This document shows positions 11,079 through 22,311 of a stretch of 64,000 bases of DNA, one piece after another (the first letter of the stretch is position 1; every line of letters starts with the position of its first letter). Source of the stretch: Choristoneura fumiferana (lineage: Eukaryota; Arthropoda; Insecta; Lepidoptera; Tortricidae); NCBI RefSeq assembly GCF_025370935.1, contig NC_133479.1, positions 1,875,182-1,939,181 of the forward strand, in the 5' to 3' direction. The notes beneath the pieces are model-generated. The model ran no database searches. It had not been told where the DNA came from and saw nothing but the letters and a program-made list of their open reading frames with translations. Both the position numbers and the translations under genes were made by a program.

Positions 11079-11552
11079 AATTGTCCAACAGCTCTTTATT
11101 ATACATTTTCATCTAAATGCGTCCGTACTCTATTGCACCTGTACAACGACTGACAAACGTCACGTAGTGTGTGACAACGCTCTACGAAACCGAAATTAGC
11201 CGAGTCTCTTTCCAAAGGCCGATGTGCAATCTTTATGGCCGGGTACTGTCAAATATGGATTACCTCGGCTTTTTACGTTCCAAATACAAGTATCTCTGGA
11301 ATGGTCAAATAAGTTATATAAAACGTAAACAGCTTGGTTCTGTAGTGTATCAAAGTCTCTGGCCATCATCACCATATCAGCCATAGGCGTATCCACTGTT
11401 AGACAGTTCCCCCATAGGTCAGGAATCGAACCAAAATCAAAAGAAATCGAATCGGTTCAACGGGTTAAGCGTGAAGAAGTAAGGGACAGATAAAACTATA
11501 AAACTAAATTAGGTACAGGAAAATTAAACATAGTTCTATTTATTTATTGTAA
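11079..11552. other. no gene seen
   Basis: Open frames of 66-84 codons on both strands overlap one another and show no recognisable domain or codon pattern. Confidence 0.5.
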
Positions 11553-11717
11553 TACTAGCATTTGCGCACTGTTCCCTCGGGAACTGTGCATTTTTCCGGG
11601 ATAAAAAGTAGCCTATGTCACTCTTTGGCCCATGGCTCTGGATCCATAGCTCCGTTTCGACTTGAAAGACGGACAATATACAAACACACACACTTTCGCA
11701 TTTATAATATTAGTATG
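11553..11717 (-). mobile_element. Helitron-like element, short form
   Basis: On + it reads CTAGCATTTGCGCACTGTTC, GTGCATTTTTCCGGGATAAA and ACTTTCGCATTTATAATATT. On the minus strand this is the ATTATAAATGCGAAAGT start and the terminal CTAG of the subtype seen at 29015-29223. Confidence 0.7.
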
Positions 11718-11904
11718 GTTTGAAAATATTACAACATTTAGAACTTAAACAACTGCTGCTATACGCTACCAGGACCAGGGTTCATAATATTGTAAGAACT
11801 TAGAAGAGGTCTCATTATCTATTTTATGTTTTTGCCAAATTAGAATATTTTATACTGAATACATATTATAAGACAGGTTACTCTCAAGAAACAAAACAAA
11901 GTTG

Positions 11905-12100
11905 TGGTAGCTTAATTGGTTTGACCTTTGGCATCTCAAGCAGCCAGGATCGTTAATTCGAATTTGGTCTCGCACCTCTGTTATTAGTAATATATCTGCC
12001 AAATTACATTGAAATTACCATGAGCTTTTTGTCTTTGACCTATAAATAATGCAACTGCTGAACACAAGCCTCTCTTAGAAATAAGAGGGCTTGGTCTGAC
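11905..12100 (+). mobile_element. degraded tRNA-derived SINE
   Basis: TTTGACCTTTGGCATCTCAA, GGATCGTTAATTCGAATTTG and TCTCGCACCTCTGTTATTAG align with the promoter-bearing head of the intact SINE at 57136-57435. A reversed 3' scrap (ACACAAGCCTCTCTTAGAAA) follows. Confidence 0.6.
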
Positions 12101-12164
12101 TGAAGTTCTCAGGGGCTCAGGAATTGGATAATAATATTTTAGTCTTGAGGGAGAACTCGTCAGT

Positions 12165-12310
12165 ATTGCCATAATCATCATCATAGCAGCTGTTAATTCA
12201 CCCGTCTTTGGACACAGGCCTCCTCTCCATTTTTCCCGGACGATCCATTGCCATCTGCATCCATCCATCACCTGCCTACCGGCAGTACGTCTCATTCCAT
12301 CTCATTGGTG
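12165..12310 (-). pseudogene. RTE-type C-terminal remnant
   Basis: On the minus strand the frame gives GCRWQWIVREKWRGGLCP, the tail region of an RTE-type ORF, and ends in ATGATGATG. It is short and truncated. Confidence 0.6.
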
Positions 12311-12454
12311 GTCTTCGTCTACTGCGAGTGTTGACGCAGTGTCTCCACAGGATTATTCATCTATAGGTAGCACCACCAGAGTTGAGGTCACGCACAAAAG
12401 AACATGTCATGTAATGACAGCAGGATTATGACATTTGCTCATTCATTTCATTCA

Positions 12455-12700
12455 TTCTCCTTTTTAACCCCCAAAGTTTGACCACTGTCTGTATGTCTGT
12501 GTGTCTGTGTGTGTGTGTCTGTCTGTCTGTCTGTGGCACCCTAGCTCTTAAACGGGTAGACCGATTTGAATGCGGTATTTTTTAATTGAAAGCAGGTTTT
12601 CTAGCAATGGTTTTTAGACATGTTCTATCAAAAGCGGTTCAGCCGTTATCGAGATATTAAACATTGAAGTGACAAAGTTGGGAGTTTTCCAAGTTTTTGT
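12455..12700 (+). repeat. repeat with (TG)n/(TCTG)n and conserved block
   Basis: CTGTCTGTATGTCTGTGTGT leads into CTTAAACGGGTAGACCGATT and CGGTTCAGCCGTTATCGAGA. The middle block resembles 3980-4015. It looks like a dispersed non-coding repeat. Confidence 0.5.
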
Positions 12701-13078
12701 TGGTTAGGTTATGTGCAATTAGCTCTTTTTGTAGCTGTGTGTGTTATCATTCACTTCAACTCTCGTGGCACTACCTATACCTGATATCGTCTTAATAGAT
12801 CCCATCGCTGTCGATAGCGTAATTACCTTCACAATCGAAGGCACGCAAGTTGCTATAATCACCGGCCAGCAACCCCCACAGTCACGTACACGTTCAAACT
12901 GCCTCAGGACATACCGCCATGTTTTTTCCTACATGATTATAATAAGGATATGTAGGAAAACGAAGACTAGAGTGCCTCAGGCTGACTGCTAGGCTTGAAA
13001 ATGAGAGCTTTTCGAGCGTAAGTCTTTTAAATCTATGAAATAGGGTGTTTTTTTTTTATTAATCACGTGTATTTAGTA
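12701..13078. other. unrecognised open frame in otherwise plain sequence
   Basis: An 83-codon frame from 12741 contains LPIPDIVLIDPIAVDS but matches no family I recognise. It has no clear splice context, so I do not call it a gene. Confidence 0.35.
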
Positions 13079-13272
13079 AGAGGCGACTGAGGATATAGGT
13101 TTAGGGTGGTTTAGGTATACCGTAGGCGACAGGCTAGCAACCTACTGTACCGTTTTTGTCAATCTTAAAACCTAAAATTGCTAAAAGTGGCTCCGAAGCG
13201 GTAACGTTTCAATTTCAACCTACCCCATTTGGGAATACAGGCGTGATGTTTATGTATGTGTGTGTGTGTGTT
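13079..13272 (+). mobile_element. non-LTR retrotransposon 3' end with (GT)n tail, second copy
   Basis: AGAGGCGACTGAGGATATAG, CCGTAGGCGACAGGCTAGCA, GTGGCTCCGAAGCGGTAACG and CATTTGGGAATACAGGCGTG are in the same order as in the copy at 965-1234. It again runs into GT repeats. Confidence 0.75.
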
Positions 13273-13987
13273 ATTTAGTTTTATAAGAAAACTATAAATA
13301 TACAAGGTAGTTCATTCAAAATAGAGAGTAGAATCGATTAAACGAAACTTGGGTGTGATTTTAAACATAGCTACGCCATATTAAATATAATGACGTGATA
13401 ACTACGTCTTAAATCGATTTAGCTCGACATGTTTCGGGCTTCGTAGCCCTGCTCGCAACGCGACTCAGCGGCTGCTACGCCAATTAAATGTTTTAAAAAG
13501 ATTGCAATTTCCAACAAAAAACCGCATTAAAATTGGTCATCCGCTTAGGCGCTATAAGTTATATATAAGTCACAGACAGACGCACAGAGATGTCAAACTT
13601 ATAATACCCCTCTTTTTGTATCAGGGTTTAAAAATGAATTTAACAGACATTTATTTATTTGTTAAATACACAGTATTACAGTAATTACTAATACACTGTG
13701 AAACTACATACAGTAAATGTATAAAATAGTTCTTTACCTACTCTTGTCATCCGTCTTAATAGAGGTCTGTTGAACAATCGAAAAAGGTGTCTGTTGAAAT
13801 CAAAAACCTCCACAACCATAAATGGTTATCTTAAAATGAAAGTCACATGTGATTTCACTCTGACACGTGAAGCGTGTAGCGAACATAAACTTAATTCGAC
13901 TTGAAATATTATAAAAATAACCTGAGAATTTCGGCAGCCTCAGAAATTCTGCCAGTAAATATTCAGTCAAATCAATGAGGTAGGTAG
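13273..13987. other. no gene; contains a local diverged duplicate
   Basis: The block near 13858-13965 (GAACATAAACTTAATTCGAC, TTTCGGCAGCCTCAGAAATT) is a diverged match to 14740-14835 (GATCATAAACATAATTTGAG, TTTCGACAGCCTCGAGAATC). A CpG-rich stretch near 13420-13475 is unrecognised. Confidence 0.5.
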
Positions 13988-14345
13988 TGGGTTGGCTATA
14001 TCTGCCGAAGAACCGAAAACTTTTGGAGTTGGAGTAAACGAGTTCTTTGCCCTAAGTGTAAGTTTTCGGTCACAAAATACGTCTCGATCGCGTTCGCGTT
14101 AAAATCTCAATTTATATGGAAACATTGCAAACGTTCCGCTAGAGGCGCTGTTCGTGTTTGCATACAAATTGAGATTTAAACGCGAATGCGATCGAGACGT
14201 ATTTTGTAACCGAAAACTTACACTAAGGGCACTTGAGTGGAGACCGCGTCTCCGTAAACGTACTCGTAGTGTAGGACGCCCTCCGAGGCTCCGACCAGGT
14301 GGAGTGACGATCTGCGAAAGGCTGCTGTAGGTAGAAGCTTGTTCT
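13988..14345 (+). pseudogene. RTE-type C-terminal remnant interrupted by a MITE
   Basis: The left part translates as WVGYICRRTENFWSW then KRVL. The right part resumes as LEWRPRLRKR, RSVGRPP and, after a frame change, WSDDL. Together they give the usual RTE order (GH-CRRT-D-WS-RVLEW-GRPPTRWSDDL). A 184 bp inverted-repeat element sits between codons of the VLEW motif. Confidence 0.75.
14048..14231. mobile_element. 184-bp fold-back MITE with about 70 bp arms
   Basis: The left end TGCCCTAAGTGTAAGTTTTC pairs with the right end GAAAACTTACACTAAGGGCA. Pairing continues through ACAAAATACGTCTCGATCGC with few mismatches. CTT flanks it on both sides (14045-14047 and 14232-14234). Removing the element plus one CTT restores the RTE reading frame across R-V-L-E-W, which confirms the boundaries. 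Confidence 0.9.
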
Positions 14346-15455
14346 AGGCTGATGGGAATGAAATATTCAGTATTTTTATGGTTTTTCATTACCATTTCAG
14401 CAAATATTGCTAAAAGAGGTGATGCAAAAGGTTAGATAACTTTTTGTAATAACTAGGTATAAACAGTACCGATGCTTAAAGTAGTTTGCTCGAAGTTTTT
14501 CCGCATGTTTTGTATTATTGTCACAATATTCTTGTTAAGGTCTGTTGTTGCAATTATGATATATAGTAATCAAAAAATAATAGTCAATAACTTAGACCGC
14601 TAGGTTATATTGGAGGCTGAAGTGTCTACAGGATTGTCAGTATTGAATTGGAGAGAATTACTTTGCTCGAAGTTTTTGCCGCTTGTCTTCATTATGGTTA
14701 TAATCGTGGGATGGTAATGATATCTATGCACAAAAAATCACTGAAACGTGTAACGATCATAAACATAATTTGAGTTGAAACATTGTAAAAATAAACTGGA
14801 AATTTCGACAGCCTCGAGAATCCTGGCAGTAAAACGGAATGCAGCAATCATTTTGTTTAATACCGTCATTTGCCTTCGTGTCAGTCGCGGAGATAACAAT
14901 CGGGTCGTAACAATGCGCGTTTCCCGCCAAAATTCGGCCATTTTGTGAGAGCGATTATGTTACGCGACGTTTTGTTTCTGCTTTACCTTTTTAGGTTGCG
15001 TTTCGTTGTTTTTCATAATTAATTACTTTAATATATTAGCCTTTTAAGCTAGGAGTTGTGGTAAAGGCTGACCAGGAATATAAAAAACCTGACGCGAGGG
15101 CAGCACTTCTACGTTTTATATTGCAACATTCTTTACACTTACTCTAAGAACTATCAGTCATATTGACAACGGGTGTCGGTGATGTTACTTAAAGGCCTTA
15201 TTTTTCTATTCCCTCAGAATTTTCTATGACAAATACTTTTATACATTGTGAATTATTTTCCTTCCAAGGCTATGGATAATCTTCGGCATTTAAACGCACA
15301 AAAACACAAAATAACACTTTAAAATACCACGCACAAACAACGTAAAACTTTGACAGCAAACGACATTTGGATTTAGTGTTACCAGTGCAAGAAAAGAGTT
15401 ATATTAGTTTTTCCGCGGTTTTTTATAATTCTGGTCAGCCTTTAGCATAGTCGTT

Positions 15456-15563
15456 TCATCTATGGCCTTTCAAGCAGAGAATCGTGGATTCGAGCCCAGG
15501 CTTTCGCCCAAGTTCTCTCATTCTGAGAGGAGGCATGTGCCCTGTAGTGGAACGTGTTATATA
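15456..15563 (+). mobile_element. degraded SINE (copy A)
   Basis: TATGGCCTTTCAAGCAGAGA and GTGGATTCGAGCCCAGGC keep the A-box/B-box-like head. TTCTCTCATTCTGAGAGGAG and CCCTGTAGTGGAACG match the tail of the SINE at 57136-57435. The allelic copy near 32862-32935 has lost part of the head. Confidence 0.6.
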
Positions 15564-15711
15564 GGACCTTGTGCAAGCAGATTGAATCTTACTGCTAATT
15601 GCCGTGAACAGCATGCTTCAGGCTAGCCGGTGAAATCCCTTAAAGGTTCTCTTTGCATTCTGCAATAGCAGGTTTATAGGCATCTTTGAGCCACTTGTCG
15701 TTGGTCAAATA
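15564..15711 (+). mobile_element. 148-bp retroposon present only in copy A
   Basis: It is flanked by a perfect 13-bp direct repeat AACGTGTTATATA (15551-15563 and 15712-15724). Copy B has a single AACGTGTTATATA and no insert. GGACCTTGTGCAAG and AGCCGGTGAAAT are shared with the poly(A)-ended retroposon family, so this looks like a short diverged relative. Confidence 0.85.
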
Positions 15712-16643
15712 AACGTGTTATATAATGGACGATAAAGCATTAATAGGTATACTTCACTGAATTTGTTGAACAACATAATCAAGATTATAAACAATGACAG
15801 CAAAATAAATGAATTCGTGATACTGAATCAAAATTTACTGCATTAGGAATCAAAAAACGAAATTATTTCAAAAGTACTCTACTTAGGTACTTACACAAAC
15901 CATTCCCTTAGGTTTTTACGTTTGTATTTTTGGGTTGCGCCTCGGTTGCGCTAATTTGCTCTTCGTATAAATATATTAAGCAACCAACTAGCAAATTATA
16001 GTTTCCTGGGATATTTTTTTACCTACAAATAAAAACCTCTTGGTCATTAAGTTTTCGGTTATTAACGTAGGTGGCCAAAATTGAATTTAGAATTCAATTA
16101 GGATTCTACTGGCAACATTATCGATCAGAGCTAAGTATATGCTAGCTTTTTTTGTTGCTAGATTTTATCTCACCGGCCAGCCTTAGGCGATGCGTCGTTT
16201 TTTTAACCGAGACGAGTTTTCTGTTTTCGATTAGTCGCGGCTCCTTGAAAGGATTTAGTACTCAAGTTACTGCATTTTACACTTTTAGTTACGATGTTTA
16301 TGGTTAGTTGCGACAGTTCGTTTAATTTTTATTTTGCAATTTTATTTTCCGATGGGTTTTTGTTTGATGTTTTTTTAAAGTGCTCATGCTTCATTCAATC
16401 CGACACATTGATTACAGGCAAGTCTAGCATCAAATTTAAGGTAACTATGGGCTGTTTCACCACATTTTGACAACTTTCTGAAATTAAACATAACATTTTT
16501 GGACAGCATTAGCATCGTGAGATCCTGTCGAGTCGACGGTAGTCTTGCTTGCGATGGACTCATTTACTTATTCAACCAACCACAAACGCGATACTAATGT
16601 CAAAATTGACAAACGGACGTCGCGATACTATCGCCGATTCGAT

Positions 16644-16977
16644 TTGTAGCATTCGAAGATGGCGGATGTAGACAATATCTAATTTTGCTATTTCTGTTTC
16701 TTTGGCTAGTTGAAGTATAATTTTGATAGTGGTTTATGCGGCCATTAACCTTAACAGTGAACAGTGATCACAAAATTCTATATGGCTCTCGGTCTCGTGC
16801 CTGACATTTTTTTAATGCGCAAGTGGTCTCCACGTGGTTTCTGAAATTTTACTATCAAATTGCAAAAACTACAACCACCGTACAACGTGCCTCTCAAAGA
16901 GAGTTTACTTTGACACTGGCGAATTTGTCCTATTAATTAGGACAGAAAAGCCATATTTTAAAAGAGAAGAAGAAGAG
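16644..16977 (+). repeat. (GAA)n-tailed repeat family (copy A)
   Basis: It runs from GCATTCGAAGATGGCGGATG through ACTTTGACACTGGCGAATTT to AGAGAAGAAGAAGAG. It is the plus-orientation counterpart of 10745-11078. The 82-codon frame from 16834 lies within the repeat and its relatives are not kept open, so it is unlikely to be a gene. Confidence 0.75.
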
Positions 16978-17044
16978 ATACTAGCGCCAAGTAGCCAGTC
17001 ACAGAAACTCACTTTATTAAAAAGTCTACCAAGTAGGTTTTTAT

Positions 17045-17234
17045 ATCCTACTAATATAAATCCCGATATTCCCACGGGATAGGGATAAAAATCTTGAAAT
17101 TTCAACCGCTAGGTTTGGAGTTGAAATTTTGTACAGTTGTTCTTAACACAACCTCAATGAAGACCAAGACCACGATATAAATTTTGGGAAAACGGGGAAT
17201 AGTTTACGCGTGCGAAGCCGCACGTAAACTCTAG
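17045..17234 (+). mobile_element. Helitron-like element, internally deleted (copy A)
   Basis: TCCTACTAATATAAATCCCG jumps directly to ATATTCCCACGGGATAGGGA, then GTACAGTTGTTCTTAACACA and GTGCGAAGCCGCACGTAAAC with terminal CTCTAG. The GT-rich 5' part of the family is missing. Confidence 0.7.
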
Positions 17235-17338
17235 TATTTTTATATTTCTTCAAAAAAATCATATATCACGCTTATTATTAAGTATTATTATTATTATTAT
17301 AAGCCTTCTATCAGATATTTCACAGTTGGTTGGGTTCT

Positions 17339-17838
17339 TTAGTTGTCTGTTTCATTGGTTGTAATATCTGTGTGCTTTTTCATAGCAAAGGCCTCCTCCA
17401 ACTGACTCCACTTTTCTCTTTCTCTGGCTAGTGATGTCCAAGTACCGCCCGCCACTGCTTTAATTTCGTCGACCCATCGCCTGAGTGGTTCATCACTAAT
17501 TTCGACCACTTGTCTAATCCTCTGATAGTATGGCCTACCCATTTCCACTTTAGCTTGTTGATGTTTATCGTGACATCCTTTGTTCTTGTGTGCTTCCTAA
17601 TTGTTGTAGTTCTTATTTTGTCTTTCAGTCTTTTCCCCATCATACTTCTCAGCATAGCGTTTTGGCAGGTCTCGAGTTTCGTATAGTGAGATTTGTTGAG
17701 CGCCCACGTTTGGCATCCATATGTACGGGTAGGTAGTATGCATGTGTTGAACAGTTTACGCTTTATGCTCATTGGAATATCACGCGTATTGGAACTCTTA
17801 AATTGTACATCTATAAAAAAGCTTTCACCTTCACACAC
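17339..17838 (-). pseudogene. RTE-type reverse transcriptase C-terminus (copy A)
   Basis: The minus-strand frame gives SIKRKLFNTCILPTRTYGCQ, TWALNK and NAMLRSMMG. It continues with KDVTININKLKWKWVGH and, after a frame break, RRWVDEIKAVAGGTW and LEEAF. This covers the end of the RT thumb region and the C-terminal tail of an RTE-type ORF. It is truncated at the 5' side and frameshifted near 17490, where a stretch present in copy B is deleted. Confidence 0.85.
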
Positions 17839-18482
17839 ACGTAGGTATACTTAATAAATACTGAACAACAAATTATTGAGCTTTCTGACTAATAAGAGAG
17901 TGATAAATAAAAGGGGCGAAATGAGCTCATTAATCGCTGCGCGGGCGCGTATCGTAATTCGAACTGTCATCTTTAAGTGGCGCTGCGGTCGCGGTCTTTT
18001 TTTGAATTCGGATTTTTAAGGGGATGCGATATACCCTGATAGTTGTAACGTTTTGCATTTAGGTGATTGCAGTCACTTTGTGTTCGTGATTTCAGTGATT
18101 TATATTAGATTTTTCATTCGAACTTTTTTTTGTTTTTTCAGGCTCTAGAACAATATTTGACAGTACTTTGACACATTGATTGATTGATTGATTGATTTTG
18201 ATGACATTTAACATCGATATTTTTTTTAATTTAACGAATATTTTTAAAACGTAGCTATCATTTATTGTGATAAATTAATTTTGCTTTATGCCACGATCAT
18301 AAAAATCACAAAACTACCTAATAATAATAGGAATATTATCGTGTTTATTTCCTTTCACAATCGTTGTCGCCACTTGTTTGCCACTACTGCTGTCATTGAG
18401 CATACGTTTTTAAAAACTTTTATTTAACTTGCAATGTTTATTTAACTTGCAATGTATGTTTAATGTTTAAATAATGCATGTA
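17839..18482. other. no gene seen (copy A)
   Basis: It contains (GATT)n at about 18178-18197, which copy B lacks. A short CpG-rich stretch near 17937-17995 (GCGCGGGCGCGTATCGTAAT) is conserved in copy B. No exon with splice signals was recognised. Confidence 0.45.
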
Positions 18483-18795
18483 TCTCTATGTAGGTATGTG
18501 CGGGTCAAATCTTGCATGTTAAATTTGACCCACTTTTAGTAGTCAGATTGTCTTGAAATTTGGCATATCTACTTATGTAAATTGCGTGACAAATACAATA
18601 ATCTGGTAGTGACATCCTGGTAGTCCGGCCAGGAATGTCTTCACAGGACGGAACTCTTCAACGGTTAAGTAATGGCATCGACTTGAAATTTAATATGCAA
18701 ATGTAGTTTGGGTGACAATGCAAGTACAGTCAACAAAAAGTACAGTCAGCAGAAAAGCTTGTATTAAAAATGTTTTTTTACCAAAAACTTTTTCA
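18483..18795 (+). repeat. dispersed repeat (copy A), third copy inverted at 50232
   Basis: It contains GTCAAATCTTGCATG, ACATCCTGGTAGTCCGGCCA and ACTACATTTGCATATT (complement), and ends GTACAGTCAACAAAAAGTAC. The same order appears on the minus strand at 50232-50515, outside the duplicated blocks, so it is an independent dispersed element. Confidence 0.7.
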
Positions 18796-19585
18796 CATTT
18801 TGTTTTTCACCGTTGGAATTTAATTATTTTTGAACCACCATTATATACTTTTTAGCCTGGCATTTCTATTCTTCGTTTTTATTAGTTCTATGACAATAAC
18901 CCTCCTTCTTTGCAGTTGGGTAAAAAGGAACAAGTAGTGGAATATGCATGCATGAAACATTTATTATGTCGTCTTCTTAAGCGGTGCTGTCGCATTCTTC
19001 TTTTGAATTTTAATTTTTAAATAGTGATGGACGACGTTGCAGTGACCGGAGTGGCCAGTGACCGAGTTGGCGGAATTAGGCTGGATGGCGTCATGCCTTG
19101 GTCTTATTCTTAAAAAGGTTATTTTAGTAGCTTTTTATAGTTTATTATTACAATATTTATACCTAAATGGCCCTAATTATTTTAATAAGTAGCCAAAAAT
19201 TTTTATTTCTTAGACTTCCAATAAAGCACTTTTTTTTGTTTGTTTTGCCTTTGCATTCAGGATAAATGTAGTCACATGCCTGCTTAGTGGGCACTAGAAT
19301 ATGTATAATCAGCTAATATAAAATTAGATACCTCCAAAGAGACTGTTAATGAACGAACCGTAAAAATCAGTTTCTCAACCGAAACTGTTATTGCCGTGGC
19401 TGAATGTCGACTGACCCTTGCTCCTAATTCTACTGCGGGTCAAACGTTTAAAAAGTATGACTTGCTTCATTTATTCTCTATGGTTACAATTTGACGCTTA
19501 TGACAATGGGGAATTAACAGCCTAGCGTATCATTTTTCTTTATCTATGCCAGTAAACTTTTAGTAAAGTATATTTACTTTTTTAT
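18796..19585. other. no gene seen (copy A)
   Basis: Short frames only. TGCAGTGACCGGAGTGGCCA near 19038 is unusual but not recognised. The stretch is conserved in copy B at 36340-37130. Confidence 0.45.
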
Positions 19586-19589
19586 TTAA

Positions 19590-19755
19590 CTAGCCGCCGC
19601 CCTGGCTTTGGATTGCGACAGCACGCCATTTGCATCCACCGGTTGCCCACAACTTTCGCGGCTCCAAATAAAAATAAACAAATTGCAAATTCCTGCGTCT
19701 AACGGTTATCCGTTTTTCGAGTAGTGTTGCCCGCCCATTGCCCTTTCGATTTGGC
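19590..19755 (-). pseudogene. very degraded RTE-like C-terminal fragment (copy A)
   Basis: On the minus strand the copy B counterpart reads KGQWAGNTTRKTD then KILEF, a worn form of the KWQWAGHIARRTD-KVLEW motif. Copy A lacks about 37 bp of it. Confidence 0.5.
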
Positions 19756-21969
19756 CTGAAAACTTTATTAACAGGTAGTTTAAAGAAAGAAAGACACACA
19801 AAAGACAAACAAAACGTCGTTATTTCTATCAACGAACTGAGCAATCTGTTGAAATTAACGGAAATCAATACAAACACGGTGTATATCATTTCACCACAAT
19901 TTGTGAATGACGGCGACGTAAACATCGTCAAAAATATCAGAATAATTGACAAGCATAAAGACGATACTTTACAGCCAAGATGGACGTTCGCGCCCGCGAG
20001 CGCGACACCTGCCCGCAACGTGCCAACATGAGCAAATTGGCGCGTTACCACGAAATTTATCATGTTGGTACTTTACATTTGTTGTTTTTGGCGCGTATTT
20101 TACTTTTTTATGGGTGCGTTCTTTATTATCGTTTTCGGAGGTCGGGAACAGGGATATATCGAAGAGATGGCAAAGTGGAGTGGTGACTATATTTTTTAAT
20201 TTTAGATTTCAGTAATAAGCAAGGTTGATAATAAACTTCGGAATAAAAACTATTTTGGATTAAGTAATATTGTATGGATTTGATGTAAGATATGAAATCA
20301 AAACTGTAATTAGCAAAAGATTAAGTATGCTTATGTTATAGCCCACTGGCAGGTACTCAGATTGGTAGTTACTTTGAAGATTTATGCAAATTTCTCGTTA
20401 AATTTGATATTTCAAACGGAACTTTAGGCTAAAATTCAGAGGAAACTTGGTGTTATTTCCAATGCTGTTTTTTAGGTTTTTGAAGGTCCACAAGGAACAC
20501 TTATAGTTTCGAGCTTAGCTGGGGCTAATTATTTTCTAGTCTAAGCCTGTAGTGTGGGATATGTATCTTTCAAAAATATTATAAGCTTGCTAAAACTATT
20601 TTATGACTAAGAGATCTGTTTGCAAAATATTAGGCTTATAAAGCGCTTTTTTGGTTAGAGGCAGTGTCCTACCCTGCTAAACCGTTGTTGGCTTGAAAAA
20701 TTGGACAAAAATAATGTTGCTAGTAAAATTATATAATAAATTTAAAGAATACAAGTTGACGATTAGGTACACCTAATATTCGTTCAAAAATTAATATTTA
20801 ATATTTACCGCGTGGTTTGACTCGCGCTTGACCGGTTTTGTAAATAAGTTTCAGACGCTCAATTTCTATAAGGAATTCATAACTTAAAAAGAAAATGCGT
20901 CAATGGCGTATTTTTAGAATGTGCAAGAAACCTGCCGACGCGTGTGGTCGCCCAAAATAAGCAATCGTAAAAACGCCTAATTGAGTCGAACTCGTAAATG
21001 GAAAACGTTTCGCGGCTTTTCTCTGAATTCGGCGCTGCCAACATTAAAATTAGAACAAAATTAGGCTGTCGAATTTCAAACTTTTTCTTTCTTGTATGTG
21101 TATACCTACCCATGTAGGTAGATTATCTTTATTCCGTGACATTGATTGTGCGAACATATTAAAAATTAGCAAGCTTTTTTACCGTGGACAGAAAATTCCC
21201 TCTTAGTGCACCTCTATGTTTCTTAAGGAATAATGTTTGCCAAGGTTCAAGCAAGACCTAAACTATACAGTACCTACTTAGTTAAGGCTATGCCTTGCCA
21301 GTCAGTTGCTTTACTGCTTCATAGGTAGGTATATGCAGCAACCTAAAGCCGGTTGAAGCCGGTTAGAAGAATAACTCACGAATCGATTCTTTGGAAGATG
21401 ACAAAACAAAGTCCGCAAACGCTTGAATCGCAACCGGTAACAATTATTATTATTTGTTTCAGGTACCACGATGTCATGAAAGTTGAAACCTGTAGTAAAA
21501 TAAACAACTCGAGTTCAACTTCGGAACGCACCGTAATTTGAAGCTGAACTGTAAGTTCCCAATTTCTACCATCCGCCGCGATCAACCTGCATCCTATTCA
21601 GGCAAAACAGTTCAGATAACCCAGGCTCGCAAATTCACAATAGCATAGCCTAATAAACTTTCTCGAAACACGTAGTTCGACCGTTCAACCACAACTCCTG
21701 GCATTCAGCACCCGCCGTTTTCCCATATCTACGCTGAGACAATGGTCTTATCTATACAGCCGCGATACCCTTCATTGACGCCATATTGTACCATAGATAA
21801 TAACGATATAACTCGTTATGTTGGCCAACGTTATTTAGAGTTTAATTTGAGTCCGTATGGAACTTTGTGCCTTTTGTTCTGTCCGTTTGTTATTTGGAAT
21901 TTGTTTGTAAGATGTTATCTGGTATTGTTTTATATTTGTATATATAGAAAACTACTTTATAAATTTACT
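19756..21969. other. no gene seen (copy A)
   Basis: Overlapping frames at 19738-20215 contain a CpG-rich patch (GACGTTCGCGCCCGCGAGCG) and are kept in copy B only in part because of indels. No domain is recognised, and stop-rich AT sequence follows. I do not support a coding call. Confidence 0.45.
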
Positions 21970-22311
21970 AGCGACCCGCCCCGGCTTTGCACGGGCAAAG
22001 TAAGAAAAAATCGGCCACCACCTTAATTATTTATTTTTAAAGTACATTTAGTTATACAAATAAATAGGTACCTGTTGCGGTTATTAATATCGAGCAAAAA
22101 AATCACGTTTGTAGCCCCTTAAACATTTAATTTGTTCTGTTTTTAGTATTTGTTGTTATAGCGGCAATAGAAATACATCATCTGTGAAAGTTTCAACTGT
22201 CTAGCTATCACGATTCATGAGATACTGCCTAGTGACAGACAGACAGACGGACAGTGGAGTCTTAGTAATAGGGTCCCGTTTTTGTTACCCTTTGGGCACA
22301 GAACTCTAAAA
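21970..22311 (+). mobile_element. GACAGACAG-type repeat, partial (copy A only in full)
   Basis: GCGACCCGCCCCGGCTTTGC, CAGACAGACAGACGGACAGT and AGTCTTAGTAATAGGGTCCC match the element at 1388-1830 in internal order. Copy B keeps only the first about 70 bp. Confidence 0.65.

Noticed and set aside
12741..12992. 83-codon frame with a plausible hydrophobic/acidic pattern
   Set aside because: No recognised family, no conserved relatives in the window and no splice signals.
19738..20215. overlapping frames in copy A that resemble a basic, charged protein
   Set aside because: Copy B has frame-changing indels (loss of about 30 bp and a CGT expansion) within the same stretch, so coding constraint is not supported.
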